This document shows positions 16,152 to 24,002 of a DNA stretch of 64,000 nucleotides, in pieces. The translations under genes and the position numbers were made by a program. The notes beneath the pieces were generated by a model. The model did no database searches. It had not been told where the DNA came from and was given only the letters and a program-made list of their open reading frames with translations. This DNA comes from a bacterium 1XD42-1 (lineage in GTDB: Bacteria; Bacillota; Clostridia; Oscillospirales; Ruminococcaceae). Each line of letters starts with the position of its first letter. Within the stretch, counting starts at the first letter, position 1. The stretch is from NCBI GenBank assembly GCA_003612625.1, contig RAZJ01000002.1, positions 124,001 through 188,000 on the forward strand, read 5' to 3'.

Positions 16152-17108
16152 ATGATAAAGACAAAAATAACAGAACTTTTTGGAATTCAATATCCTGTGA
16201 TTCAGGGCGGTATGGCATGGGTTGCTGACGCCAAATTGGCAGCGGCCGTTTCAGAAGCCGGGGGCTTAGGCTTAATCGGCGCGGCAGCAGCTCCGGCTGA
16301 AGTGGTGGAAGGCATGATCAAAGAGGCAAAAGCCTTGACTTCCAAGCCCTTTGGCGTTAATGTAATGCTTATGAGCCCTTATGCGGACGATATCGCACGG
16401 GTCGTGGTGGAACAGGGCGTAAAAGTCGTTACCACAGGCGCAGGAAATCCCGGTAAATATATGGACCAGTGGAAAGCTGCCGGCATTAAAGTCATCCCTG
16501 TCGTTCCCTCCGCTGCCCTGGCAAAACGGATGGAACGGGCTGGTTGTGACGCCGTAGTTGCAGAAGGCTGTGAATCAGGTGGCCATATCGGCGAAACCAC
16601 TACCATGTGTCTGGTTCCCCAGGTAGCGGACGCCGTTTCTATCCCTGTCATTGCGGCGGGCGGCATTGCGGACGCCAGAGGCGTTGCGGCAGCCTTCGCT
16701 TTAGGCGCCCAGGCCGTACAGTGCGGCACCATCTTTGTATGCGCCGAGGAAAGCCCCTGCCATGCAAAATATAAACAAATGGTTATTGACGCAAAAGATA
16801 CCGATACCATTGTAACAGGCCGTGCGGGCGGGGCACCTATCCGCAGCTTGAAAACAAAATTTACCCGTTCCCTGGTGAAAATGGAAAATGAAAATATTTC
16901 ACGGGAGGAATTTGAACTGCGTACCGCCGGTTCCCTGCGGAAAGCTGTCCAGGATGGCAACGTGGAAGAAGGAACTTTCATGTCAGGACAGATTGCCGGC
17001 CTGGTAAAATCAGTGGCTCCGGCAAAGGAAATCATTGAAAAACTCATGGGCGACAGTGAAGCCCTTTTGAAAAACCTCACAGCAGAAAGGGGGATTATTC
17101 TTGGGTGA
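16152..17108 (+). CDS. fabK: Enoyl-ACP reductase II (FMN-dependent)
   Basis: FabK carries out the last reduction of each elongation cycle with FMN and NAD(P)H, replacing FabI in many Bacillota. The 318-residue TIM-barrel protein shows YPVIQGGMAWVADAKLAAAV, FGVNVML, EGCESGGHIG (about 138-147, with the conserved histidine) and the flavin-phosphate loops IAAGGIAD and GAQAVQCGTIF. No fabI is present in the window. AGGCGGAAGG precedes the ATG. Its 3' end overlaps fabG by eight bases. Confidence 0.94.
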   Translation: MIKTKITELFGIQYPVIQGGMAWVADAKLAAAVSEAGGLGLIGAAAAPAEVVEGMIKEAKALTSKPFGVNVMLMSPYADDIARVVVEQGVKVVTTGAGNPGKYMDQWKAAGIKVIPVVPSAALAKRMERAGCDAVVAEGCESGGHIGETTTMCLVPQVADAVSIPVIAAGGIADARGVAAAFALGAQAVQCGTIFVCAEESPCHAKYKQMVIDAKDTDTIVTGRAGGAPIRSLKTKFTRSLVKMENENISREEFELRTAGSLRKAVQDGNVEEGTFMSGQIAGLVKSVAPAKEIIEKLMGDSEALLKNLTAERGIILG

Positions 17109-17847
17109 TCGGAAAACGGCTGTTGTCACAGGAGCAAAACGCGGCATTGGCCAGGCCATTGCGATTGCGCTGGCCAAAGAGGGTTTTGACATAGCAATCA
17201 ATGTGCGGGGAAGTTCCTCAGTAGAAGAAGGCCGGGCCGTTGCAAAAGAATGTATGGCTTTTGGAGTAGATGCGGACGTATTTACGGCTGATGTATCTCA
17301 TTTTGAAGAATGTGCCGAAATGGTAAAAAAGATTGCTATACGGATGGGTTCCATTGATGTACTGGTGAATAACGCGGGCATTACACGGGATACCTTCATT
17401 GCCCGGATGAGTGAGGCCCAATATGACGAAGTAATTGCCGCCAACCAAAAAAGCGTTTATAATATGATGCGGCAGGTTGTGCCGGTTATGATGAAACAGC
17501 GCAGCGGCAGTATTGTCAATATGTCCTCTGTCGTAGGCGTCCGGGGCAATGCCAGCCAGTTTAATTACGCGGCTTCCAAAGCAGCCATTATTGGAATGAC
17601 CTTGTCGGCTGCAAAGGAATTGGGCGGACGGGGTATCCGGGTAAATGCAGTTGCCCCCGGCTTCATTGAAACGGAAATGACAGCAGTCCTTCCGGAAAAG
17701 GTGCGGGAGGCTATGGCAGCGGCTACCAGCCTAAAACGTTCCGGTCGTCCCGAAGAAGTGGCGGAAGCAGTCGTATTTCTGGCAGGGGAAAAGGCCCGGT
17801 ACATTACAGGCCAGATCCTTTGTGTAGACGGCGGCATCATGATGTGA
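17101..17847 (+). CDS. fabG: 3-oxoacyl-ACP reductase
   Basis: A 248-residue short-chain dehydrogenase that reduces beta-ketoacyl-ACP with NADPH. The cofactor motif is TGAKRGIGQA (about 10-19), NNAGITRD follows, then the catalytic serine in NMSSVVG and the Y-x-x-x-K of FNYAASKAA; the C-terminus is GGIMM. The TTG start lies inside the end of fabK, with AAAGGGGG about seven bases upstream, which fits translational coupling. Confidence 0.96.
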   Translation: MGDRKTAVVTGAKRGIGQAIAIALAKEGFDIAINVRGSSSVEEGRAVAKECMAFGVDADVFTADVSHFEECAEMVKKIAIRMGSIDVLVNNAGITRDTFIARMSEAQYDEVIAANQKSVYNMMRQVVPVMMKQRSGSIVNMSSVVGVRGNASQFNYAASKAAIIGMTLSAAKELGGRGIRVNAVAPGFIETEMTAVLPEKVREAMAAATSLKRSGRPEEVAEAVVFLAGEKARYITGQILCVDGGIMM

Positions 17848-17875
17848 ATGGTGTAAAACGAGAAAGGAAAGAAAC

Positions 17876-19111
17876 ATGAAACGAGTTGTTATCACTTCGG
17901 CAGGCGTCATATCTCCTGTCGGCTTGAACACGGCAGATTTCTGGGAAAGCTTAAAAGCCGGAAGGCATGGGTTTGCTCCCATAACCAATATAGATGCTTC
18001 GCGTCTGGCTGTGAAAAATGCGGCTGAGATTAAAAACTGGGACCCGGTAGCAATGGGGCTGAATAAAAAAGAAGTCCGGAAAATGGACCGTTATACCCAG
18101 TTTGCTATGGCAGCCGCTAAAGAACTGATGGAACATGCCGGAGATTTGTCCGGCATTGACCGGACCCGGGCGGGCGTACTGGTAGGTACAGGCATCGGCG
18201 GTTTCCATACCATAACGGAAGGCCATGAGAAATTCCTGAAAACCGGGCCGGAACGGGTCAATGTATTTTTAATCCCCATGATGATCTGCAATATGGCTTC
18301 CGGCCAGATCGCCATTGAATATGGCTTCCAGGGGGATAATTTCTGTATTGTAACAGCCTGCGCAACAGGAAGCCATTCCATTGGCGAAGCGTTCCGGAAA
18401 ATTAAGCATGGTTATTTGGATCTCTGCATTGCCGGAGGCACTGAGGGCACCATTACAGAATTTGCTGTGGCCGGATTTACCAATATGCGGGCTTTGACAA
18501 CGGCAGAAGACTGCGACCGGCTGTCAATTCCTTTTGACAAGGAACGCAGCGGCTTTGTGATGGGTGAAGGCGCCGGACTGATTCTTTTAGAAGAACTGGA
18601 ACACGCAAAAGCCCGGGGCGCCAATATTTTAGCGGAAATCGTAGGTTATGGCGCAACAGATGACGCCCACCATATTACGGCTCCGGCTCCGGATGCCTTG
18701 TGCAGTGCCCGGGCCATGCAGAATGCCATTGATGAAGCAGGCATCGATCCCACAGAAGTCGGGTATATCAATGCCCATGGCACTGCTACTTTGATGAACG
18801 ATAAGCTGGAAACCCTGGCAGTCAAAAAAGTGTTCGGGGAACATGCCTATAAACTGGCAATGAGTTCTACCAAGTCTATGACAGGACATATGCTGGGGGC
18901 TGCCGGAGGCGTGGAAGCCATTGTTTCTGCCTTTGCTTTGCGGGACGGCATCCTGCCGCCTACGGCAAATTATAAAGTAGCCGATCCGGAATGTGATTTG
19001 GACTATGTAACCGAAGGGGCCAGGAAATGCCAGGTCCGTTATGCCTTATCTAATTCCCTGGGCTTTGGCGGACATAATGCTTCTTTGCTGTTTAAAAAAT
19101 ATGAGGGCTGA
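17876..19111 (+). CDS. fabF: Beta-ketoacyl-ACP synthase II
   Basis: FabF elongates acyl-ACP with malonyl-ACP. The 411-residue protein has the Cys-His-His triad: C in TACATGSHSIGEAF, H in NAHGTAT, H in SMTGHMLGAAGG. VVITSAGVISPVGLN is the standard N-terminus and LGFGGHNAS the C-terminal glycine-rich element. It sits between fabG and accB as in other clostridial clusters. Confidence 0.96.
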   Translation: MKRVVITSAGVISPVGLNTADFWESLKAGRHGFAPITNIDASRLAVKNAAEIKNWDPVAMGLNKKEVRKMDRYTQFAMAAAKELMEHAGDLSGIDRTRAGVLVGTGIGGFHTITEGHEKFLKTGPERVNVFLIPMMICNMASGQIAIEYGFQGDNFCIVTACATGSHSIGEAFRKIKHGYLDLCIAGGTEGTITEFAVAGFTNMRALTTAEDCDRLSIPFDKERSGFVMGEGAGLILLEELEHAKARGANILAEIVGYGATDDAHHITAPAPDALCSARAMQNAIDEAGIDPTEVGYINAHGTATLMNDKLETLAVKKVFGEHAYKLAMSSTKSMTGHMLGAAGGVEAIVSAFALRDGILPPTANYKVADPECDLDYVTEGARKCQVRYALSNSLGFGGHNASLLFKKYEG

Positions 19112-19119
19112 GGTGCAAT

Positions 19120-19581
19120 ATGAGCAATGAATTTACAGTAGAGCAGCTTCAGGAACTGATCAAATGTGCTGCTGAAAATAAAATCGGTGAGTTCTTATAT
19201 GAGGATGAAAATGTAAAACTGCGGATCCGCGGCCCTCAGACGGCAGCCCTTCCAGTGGTTCCTGTCCAGACAGAAGCGGCTGCTCTGGCAGCACAGGCCG
19301 CTGTACAGCCTCAGGCAGCCGCCCCTGCCCAGGAAGAAAAACCAGCAGGCAATGCCATTGTTTCCCCCATTGTAGGGACTTTTTATGCGGCTCCAGGCCC
19401 GGATAAAGATCCGTTTGTAAAAGTGGGACAGCATATCGCAGAAGGCGATATCGTCTTTATTATTGAGTCTATGAAGGTCATGAATGAAGTGCCTGCCGAT
19501 AAAAGCGGCACCGTAGTGGAAATCCTGGTGGAGAATGGCGAAGGCGTAGAATTTGGCCAGCCTATCCTCCGTCTGGAATAA
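19120..19581 (+). CDS. accB: Biotin carboxyl carrier protein of acetyl-CoA carboxylase
   Basis: A 153-residue carrier. The N-terminal helix region and an Ala/Pro/Gln-rich flexible linker (about 45-80) lead to the biotinyl domain with IVSPIVGTFYAAPGPDKDPF and the biotinylated lysine in ESMKVMNEV (about K119). It moves carboxybiotin between AccC and AccAD. GAGGTG stands eight bases before the ATG. Confidence 0.95.
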   Translation: MSNEFTVEQLQELIKCAAENKIGEFLYEDENVKLRIRGPQTAALPVVPVQTEAAALAAQAAVQPQAAAPAQEEKPAGNAIVSPIVGTFYAAPGPDKDPFVKVGQHIAEGDIVFIIESMKVMNEVPADKSGTVVEILVENGEGVEFGQPILRLE

Positions 19582-19597
19582 AAGGAGGGGATTTGGA

Positions 19598-20035
19598 TTG
19601 GCTTTGATGGATAAAGAACAGATTATGGAGATTATCCCTCACCGGGACCCTTTCCTGCTGATTGATACCATTGAAGAACTGGAACCGGGCATACGGGTTG
19701 TCGCGACAAAATACATGGACCCGGATTCCTTCTGGTTCAAAGGCCATTTCCCCGGCTATCCGGTAACCCCCGGGGTTTTAATGGTGGAAATGCTGGCTCA
19801 GGCCGGTGCAGTATGCGCTTTGTCCATGCCCGAAAATAAAGGGAAGCTTGCTTTATTCGGCGGCATTGATAAGGCGAAATTCCGCCGCCAGGTACAGCCG
19901 GGGGATACCCTGCGGCTGGAAGTGGAAATGACAAAAGTCCGGGGCCGCTTTGGATGCGGTACAGGAAAAGCTACGGTGGAAGGCGAACGGGCAGTATCTT
20001 GTGAAATCACCTTTGCTTTGGGGGACCCGCAATGA
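19598..20035 (+). CDS. fabZ: 3-hydroxyacyl-ACP dehydratase
   Basis: A 145-residue hot-dog-fold dehydratase. IPHRDPFLLIDTI is the usual opening, and the catalytic histidine and glutamate sit in HFPGYPVTPGVLMVEMLAQ. I chose the TTG (product MALMDKEQIMEI) because AGGAGGGG lies eight bases before it; the ATG three codons later would be 17 bases away. It overlaps accC by four bases (ATGA). Confidence 0.92.
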   Translation: MALMDKEQIMEIIPHRDPFLLIDTIEELEPGIRVVATKYMDPDSFWFKGHFPGYPVTPGVLMVEMLAQAGAVCALSMPENKGKLALFGGIDKAKFRRQVQPGDTLRLEVEMTKVRGRFGCGTGKATVEGERAVSCEITFALGDPQ

Positions 20036-21378
20036 TTACAAAAGTTTTGATTGCCAACCGGGGGGAAATTGCAGTACGGATTATCCGTGCCTGCCGGGAA
20101 ATGGGCCTGCCTACGGTAGCAGTCTGTTCCACTGCGGATAAACGGGCCCTTCATGCCCAGATTGCAGACGAATGTGTCTGTATTGGGCCGCCGCCTTCCA
20201 AAGACAGCTATTTAAACATGAGCGGGATTTTGGCAGCCTGTGAACAGACAGGAGCTGACGCAGTCCATCCTGGTTTTGGCTTCCTTTCTGAAAATGCCTA
20301 TTTTGCCCGCCTTTGCGGGACCTGCGGCGTGAAATTTATCGGGCCTACTCCGGAATCTATCGAATTGCTGGGGAATAAGGCCCGGGCCAAAGCAACCATG
20401 CGGGAAGCCGGCGTACCGGTGGTGCCGGGAAGCGACGGGGCCGTGGGTTCTCTGGAAGAAGCGAAGGAAATAGCTGAAAAAATCGGCTTCCCTGTGATGA
20501 TAAAAGCTTCTGCCGGCGGAGGAGGCCGGGGCATCCGTGTGGCCCAGAATATGGAGGAATTTGAAAATGCTTTCCTGACAGCGGGCCAGGAAGCAATGGC
20601 CTGCTTCGGGGACGGAGATCTTTATCTGGAGAAATTCCTGGTGAATCCCCGGCACATTGAAATCCAAATTTTAGCCGATGAACACGGCGGCGTCATCCAC
20701 TTAGGGGAACGGGACTGCTCCATTCAGCGCCGCAACCAGAAAATGATTGAAGAATGTCCTTCCCCAGCCCCCATTATGGACGAAAATCTGCGCAGGCGTA
20801 TGGGGGAAGCCGCGAAAACGGCTGTACAGGCTGCCGGGTATCATAACGCGGGTACCATTGAATTTTTAGCTGATGCCAGCGGCGGGTTTTATTTTATGGA
20901 AATGAATACCCGTATCCAGGTAGAACATCCCGTAACGGAAATGGTTACAGGAGTCGATATTGTGAAGCAGCAGCTCCGTATTGCTATGGGCAGGCCCTTG
21001 TCCCTGCGTCAGGAAGATGTCCATATGCAAGGTCATGCCATTGAATGCCGGATCAATGCGGAAAATCCTGAATTGGGCTTCCGGCCTTCTCCGGGGCGCA
21101 TTGATTCTCTGTATATGCCGGGAGGCCCGGGGGTGCGGATTGACAGCGCCGTATATGGCGGCTATACCATCCCTCCCTATTACGATTCCATGATCGCAAA
21201 GCTCATTGTCCATGCCAATACCCGTCAGGAAGCAATTATGAAAATGCGGTGGGCTTTGGCGGAGTTTTTAGTGGAAGGGGTCGATACCAATATTGACTTC
21301 CAGCTTTCATTGCTCCATAACAAAGATTTTGAGGCGGGGAATTATGACATTGGGTTCCTCGACCGTTTGATAAAATAA
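20032..21378 (+). CDS. accC: Biotin carboxylase of acetyl-CoA carboxylase
   Basis: AccC carboxylates the biotin of AccB using ATP and bicarbonate. The 448-residue ATP-grasp protein shows IANRGEIAVRIIRACREMG, the glycine-rich ATP loop SAGGGGRGIR (about 163-172), ERDCSIQRRNQK, EMNTRIQVEHPVTE (about 288-301) and ECRINAENP. The ATGA overlap with fabZ indicates coupled translation. Confidence 0.97.
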   Translation: MITKVLIANRGEIAVRIIRACREMGLPTVAVCSTADKRALHAQIADECVCIGPPPSKDSYLNMSGILAACEQTGADAVHPGFGFLSENAYFARLCGTCGVKFIGPTPESIELLGNKARAKATMREAGVPVVPGSDGAVGSLEEAKEIAEKIGFPVMIKASAGGGGRGIRVAQNMEEFENAFLTAGQEAMACFGDGDLYLEKFLVNPRHIEIQILADEHGGVIHLGERDCSIQRRNQKMIEECPSPAPIMDENLRRRMGEAAKTAVQAAGYHNAGTIEFLADASGGFYFMEMNTRIQVEHPVTEMVTGVDIVKQQLRIAMGRPLSLRQEDVHMQGHAIECRINAENPELGFRPSPGRIDSLYMPGGPGVRIDSAVYGGYTIPPYYDSMIAKLIVHANTRQEAIMKMRWALAEFLVEGVDTNIDFQLSLLHNKDFEAGNYDIGFLDRLIK

Positions 21379-21391
21379 GGAGGAACCGGGT

Positions 21392-22264
21392 GTGTTACAG
21401 GATCTCTTTTCAAAAGTAAAGTCCCGTGTATCCGTCGATAAGCATATACAGGCAAAAAGCGGTGTAAATATTCCCAGTGATTTGATGTTTAAATGTCCCC
21501 GCTGCGGCAAAGTAGAATTTATGGATGCTTTCCAAATGCATAATAAAGTCTGTTCCAACTGCGGGTACCATGCCCGCCTCACAGCAGCGGAACGGATTGA
21601 GGAAATTGCAGATAATTTCACCTTTACAGAATATGACAAGCATATGAAAAGTGTGAATCCCATAGATTTTGAAGGGTATCCTGACAAGATTTTGCAGCAG
21701 CGCCGCAGGACGGGCCTGCGGGAGGCTGTGATTACCGGGGAGTGCCAGATTATGGGCCATCCCTGTGCCTTAGGCGTTATGGATGCCCGGTTTATGATGG
21801 CTTCTATGGGCAGCGTGGTCGGGGAAAAAATTACAAGGCTTTTTGAACGGGCGGAAGAAAAAAATTTCCCTGTCATTATCTTTGCCGCTTCCGGCGGCGC
21901 GCGGATGCAGGAAGGGATAATTTCTTTGATGCAGATGGCGAAAACTTCTGGCGCCATTGGCCGCCATTCCCAAAAAGGGCTTTTATATATTACGGTGCTC
22001 ACCGATCCCACCACAGGCGGCGTAACGGCAAGCTTCGCTTCCTTAGGCGATATTATTATCGCGGAACCCAAGGTTATGATAGGCTTTGCCGGCCGGCGGG
22101 TCATTGAGGGCACCATCAAACAGCGTTTGCCGGATGATTTCCAATCAGCGGAATTTGCCTTGCAGCATGGCTTTGTAGATATGATTGTAGAACGGCGGGA
22201 TATGCGGAAAACTTTGGCACAGCTTTTGCGGCTCCACAGCGGGGAGGTGGCATATCATGGCTAA
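21392..22264 (+). CDS. accD: Acetyl-CoA carboxylase carboxyltransferase, beta subunit
   Basis: A 290-residue subunit with an N-terminal zinc ribbon (CPRCGK and CSNCGYH, about 32-52) and a crotonase-fold core including MDARFMMASMGSVVGEK and ASGGARMQEG. With AccA it transfers the carboxyl group to acetyl-CoA. The start is GTG, placed by AGGAGGAACC upstream. Its end overlaps accA by eight bases. Confidence 0.96.
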   Translation: MLQDLFSKVKSRVSVDKHIQAKSGVNIPSDLMFKCPRCGKVEFMDAFQMHNKVCSNCGYHARLTAAERIEEIADNFTFTEYDKHMKSVNPIDFEGYPDKILQQRRRTGLREAVITGECQIMGHPCALGVMDARFMMASMGSVVGEKITRLFERAEEKNFPVIIFAASGGARMQEGIISLMQMAKTSGAIGRHSQKGLLYITVLTDPTTGGVTASFASLGDIIIAEPKVMIGFAGRRVIEGTIKQRLPDDFQSAEFALQHGFVDMIVERRDMRKTLAQLLRLHSGEVAYHG

Positions 22265-23078
22265 GACAGCTTGGGAACGGATGCAGATTGTGCGGGAGAA
22301 AAACCGCCCTACTATCCGGGATTATATCCCCCTGATTTTTGATGAGTTTGTAGAGCTTCATGGGGATCGGGGCTATGGGGATGACGGCGCCATTTTAGGC
22401 GGCATTGCTACCATAAAAGGAATGGCTGTCACCGTATTGGCCCATGTGAAAGGCCGGGATCTGAAAGAAAATCAGGCTTCTAATTTTGCAATGCCCCATC
22501 CCGAAGGCTACCGGAAAGCCCTCCGTTTGGCCCACCAGGCAGAGAAATTCCACCGGCCTGTCATATGCTTCATTGATACGCCAGGAGCTTACTGCGGCAT
22601 TGGCGCTGAAGAACGGGGTCAGGGGGAAGCCATTGCCCGGAATATGATGGAGTTTATGTCCTTAAAAACCCCCGTTATTTCCATTGTCTTAGGGGAAGGC
22701 GGCAGCGGCGGCGCTTTGGCTTTAGGCGTTTGTGATGAACTGGCTATGATGGAAAATGCCCTCTATTCCATTATTTCCCCCAGAGGCTTTGCGGAAATTT
22801 TATGGCGGGATGCTTCCAGGGAACAGGAAGCTGCCAACGTTATGCGGATTACAGCAGAAGATTTAGTCAATTTCGGCGTGGCAGAAGCTATCATTCCAGA
22901 ACCCCAGGGAGGGGCCCATTTGGATCATGATAAGGCCGCAGATGCAATCTCTGCATATATTTTAAAAACTATCCCAAAATATATGCAAAACCCTATTGCC
23001 AAATTGCTGCAAAACAGGTATGATAAGTTCCGTAAGATTGGGAAGTTCACCGAGCAAAAAGGTGCGAACCCGGTATAA
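22257..23078 (+). CDS. accA: Acetyl-CoA carboxylase carboxyltransferase, alpha subunit
   Basis: A 273-residue partner of AccD. Typical elements are [16 protein letters not shown] (about 36-51), [20 protein letters not shown] and [16 protein letters not shown]. It is translated from within the end of accD with GGGGAGGTG as ribosome site. The acyl carrier protein gene follows after 44 bases. Confidence 0.96.
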   Translation: MAKTAWERMQIVREKNRPTIRDYIPLIFDEFVELHGDRGYGDDGAILGGIATIKGMAVTVLAHVKGRDLKENQASNFAMPHPEGYRKALRLAHQAEKFHRPVICFIDTPGAYCGIGAEERGQGEAIARNMMEFMSLKTPVISIVLGEGGSGGALALGVCDELAMMENALYSIISPRGFAEILWRDASREQEAANVMRITAEDLVNFGVAEAIIPEPQGGAHLDHDKAADAISAYILKTIPKYMQNPIAKLLQNRYDKFRKIGKFTEQKGANPV

Positions 23079-23122
23079 AATCTTTTAATATTAAAAACCA
23101 ACAAATGGTAGGAGGACTGGAC

Positions 23123-23353
23123 ATGGTATTTGAGAAAGTTAGGGATATTTTAGTGGATCAGCTGGACGTGGATGAAGATACCGTTACAATGGAAGCTTCC
23201 ATTACTGCTGATTTGGGCGCCGATTCCCTGGACGTGGTGGATTTGGTTATGAGCCTGGAAGAAGAATTTGAATGTGAAATCCCCGACGATGAAATCGAAA
23301 ATATCAAAACCGTAGGCGATGTGGTAAAATACATCGAAGAACATCAGGACTAA
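23123..23353 (+). CDS. acpP: Acyl carrier protein
   Basis: A 76-residue acidic four-helix carrier. The phosphopantetheine serine is in [14 protein letters not shown] (about S36). The ATG of MVFEKVRDI was chosen because GTAGGAGGAC lies before it; an in-frame ATG six codons earlier overlaps that site. Last gene of the fab-acc operon, closed by a strong terminator. Confidence 0.96.
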   Translation: MVFEKVRDILVDQLDVDEDTVTMEASITADLGADSLDVVDLVMSLEEEFECEIPDDEIENIKTVGDVVKYIEEHQD

Positions 23354-23362
23354 GAGAAACAA

Positions 23363-23397
23363 AAAAGCCACCTGAAAAAGGTGGCTTTTGCTTTTTT
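23363..23397 (+). terminator. Terminator of the fab-acc operon
   Basis: aaaagccacc pairs with ggtggctttt, followed by gcttttttg. Confidence 0.85.
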
Positions 23398-23409
23398 GTG
23401 TGTAAAGGG

Positions 23410-23438
23410 TTGAAAAAATCCTTTTGTTACTGTATGAT
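23410..23438 (+). promoter_or_regulatory. Promoter of the 25-codon ORF
   Basis: TTGAAA and TATGAT are 17 bases apart, just after the acpP terminator. The transcript would start near 23445 and begin with a small hairpin (gccctc-gaaaa-agggc). Confidence 0.5.
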
Positions 23439-23522
23439 AAAAAAGCCCTCGAAAAAGGGCGGGAGAAGGCACAGCACAAGAGGCAGGCGGTCGGCCACGC
23501 TTCCCGAAAGGGGGTGGGGCTC

Positions 23523-23600
23523 ATGCGGATTACGTTACATATCGGGCCTTTTACGGTTACGATCATTGTAAAACGCAGAAACCGCCACCCGGCACGGTGA
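23523..23600 (+). CDS. 25-residue small protein, candidate type I toxin-like peptide
   Basis: A short ORF with AGGGGGTGG five to six bases before the ATG. The peptide begins MRITLHIGPF, has a beta-branched hydrophobic core (TVTIIV) and a very basic tail ending RRNRHPAR. The last ten codons lie in the arm of a strong hairpin (23577-23608) and are covered by an opposing RNA with a consensus promoter. A hydrophobic short core, charged tail and antisense RNA over the 3' end are the layout of type I toxins, but the hydrophobic stretch is too short for a normal transmembrane helix, so toxicity is only a hypothesis. I recall similar 'TVTIIVKRxNRHPAR' ORFs in other clostridial genomes without a known role. 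Confidence 0.5.
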   Translation: MRITLHIGPFTVTIIVKRRNRHPAR

Positions 23601-23654
23601 CGGTTTCTATAAAACTTTAACCAAACTGGGCTGACCGCTTGTCGCAGTGCCTTT
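23563..23654 (-). ncRNA. Candidate antisense RNA to the 25-codon ORF
   Basis: A minus-strand promoter with perfect TTGACA and TATAAT boxes points into the 3' part of the small ORF. An RNA of about 90 bases would run from near 23654, through the hairpin 23577-23608, to the T-rich gcgttttac just beyond. It would be fully complementary to the end of the small mRNA, as in Fst/RNAII or TxpA/RatA pairs. Ends are estimated. Confidence 0.5.
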
Positions 23655-23660
23655 TCTTTT

Positions 23661-23688
23661 ATTATAGCATGTAACGGGATTTTGTCAA
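23661..23688 (-). promoter_or_regulatory. Consensus promoter of the antisense RNA
   Basis: Reading leftward, TTGACA (23683-23688) and TATAAT (23661-23666) both match consensus exactly, with a 16-base spacer. No ORF lies downstream in this direction other than over the antisense region. Confidence 0.6.
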
Positions 23689-23722
23689 CAATACAGATGT
23701 TGAAAATACCAGGCGGGAAGCA

Positions 23723-23751
23723 TTGACAATTTTACCGTGTGCCATTATAAT
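23723..23751 (+). promoter_or_regulatory. Consensus promoter of a short RNA
   Basis: TTGACA and TATAAT, both exact, are separated by 17 bases. The next ORF to the right (proS) has its own promoter and a terminator lies between, so this drives a separate short RNA. Confidence 0.65.
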
Positions 23752-23757
23752 GGTGGT

Positions 23758-23850
23758 ACAAAAGAGGTGCTGTCAACAGACGGTTTCCCCTCTGCTTTAG
23801 TGAAAAGTAACCGCGGCTTTTGGAATGTGGGGCGGTTACTTCTTTTTTTG
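23758..23850 (+). ncRNA. Short terminated RNA, resembling a type I antitoxin RNA
   Basis: About 93 bases from promoter to terminator with no ribosome site or ORF. It contains gaggtgctgtcaacagacgg and closes with aagtaaccgc/gcggttactt plus T7. From memory this matches the antitoxin RNA facing the small holin-like (Hol_Tox/TxpA-like) toxins of Firmicutes, whose genes end in lysine codons next to this hairpin. On the minus strand here only a tail reading QKKK-stop remains, with a stop codon 15 codons earlier and no hydrophobic body, so the toxin seems to have been lost. The identification is tentative. Confidence 0.5.
23805..23849 (+). terminator. Terminator of the short RNA
   Basis: aagtaaccgc pairs with gcggttactt across a 17-base loop, followed by ctttttttg. 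Confidence 0.8.
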
Positions 23851-23910
23851 CCTGTAAAATCAGGTTTATGATACCTGGTCTACAAAAAATCCCCTGTAAA
23901 GAAAAAAACG

Positions 23911-23939
23911 TTGCATTCCGTGAAAAAATAGGATATGAT
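23911..23939 (+). promoter_or_regulatory. proS promoter
   Basis: TTGCAT and TATGAT are 17 bases apart, about 63 bases before the start codon. There is no T-box leader: the GGGTGG/CCGCG signature is absent. Confidence 0.6.
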
Positions 23940-24002
23940 ATTTTTTAGATTTCTCTTTAGGATGAAAAAGGAAAAGCCAATATAAAAGGAGTATTAGAGC
24001 AG

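Noticed and set aside
23941-24002. T-box leader for proS
   Set aside because: The leader is about 60 bases and lacks all T-box elements.
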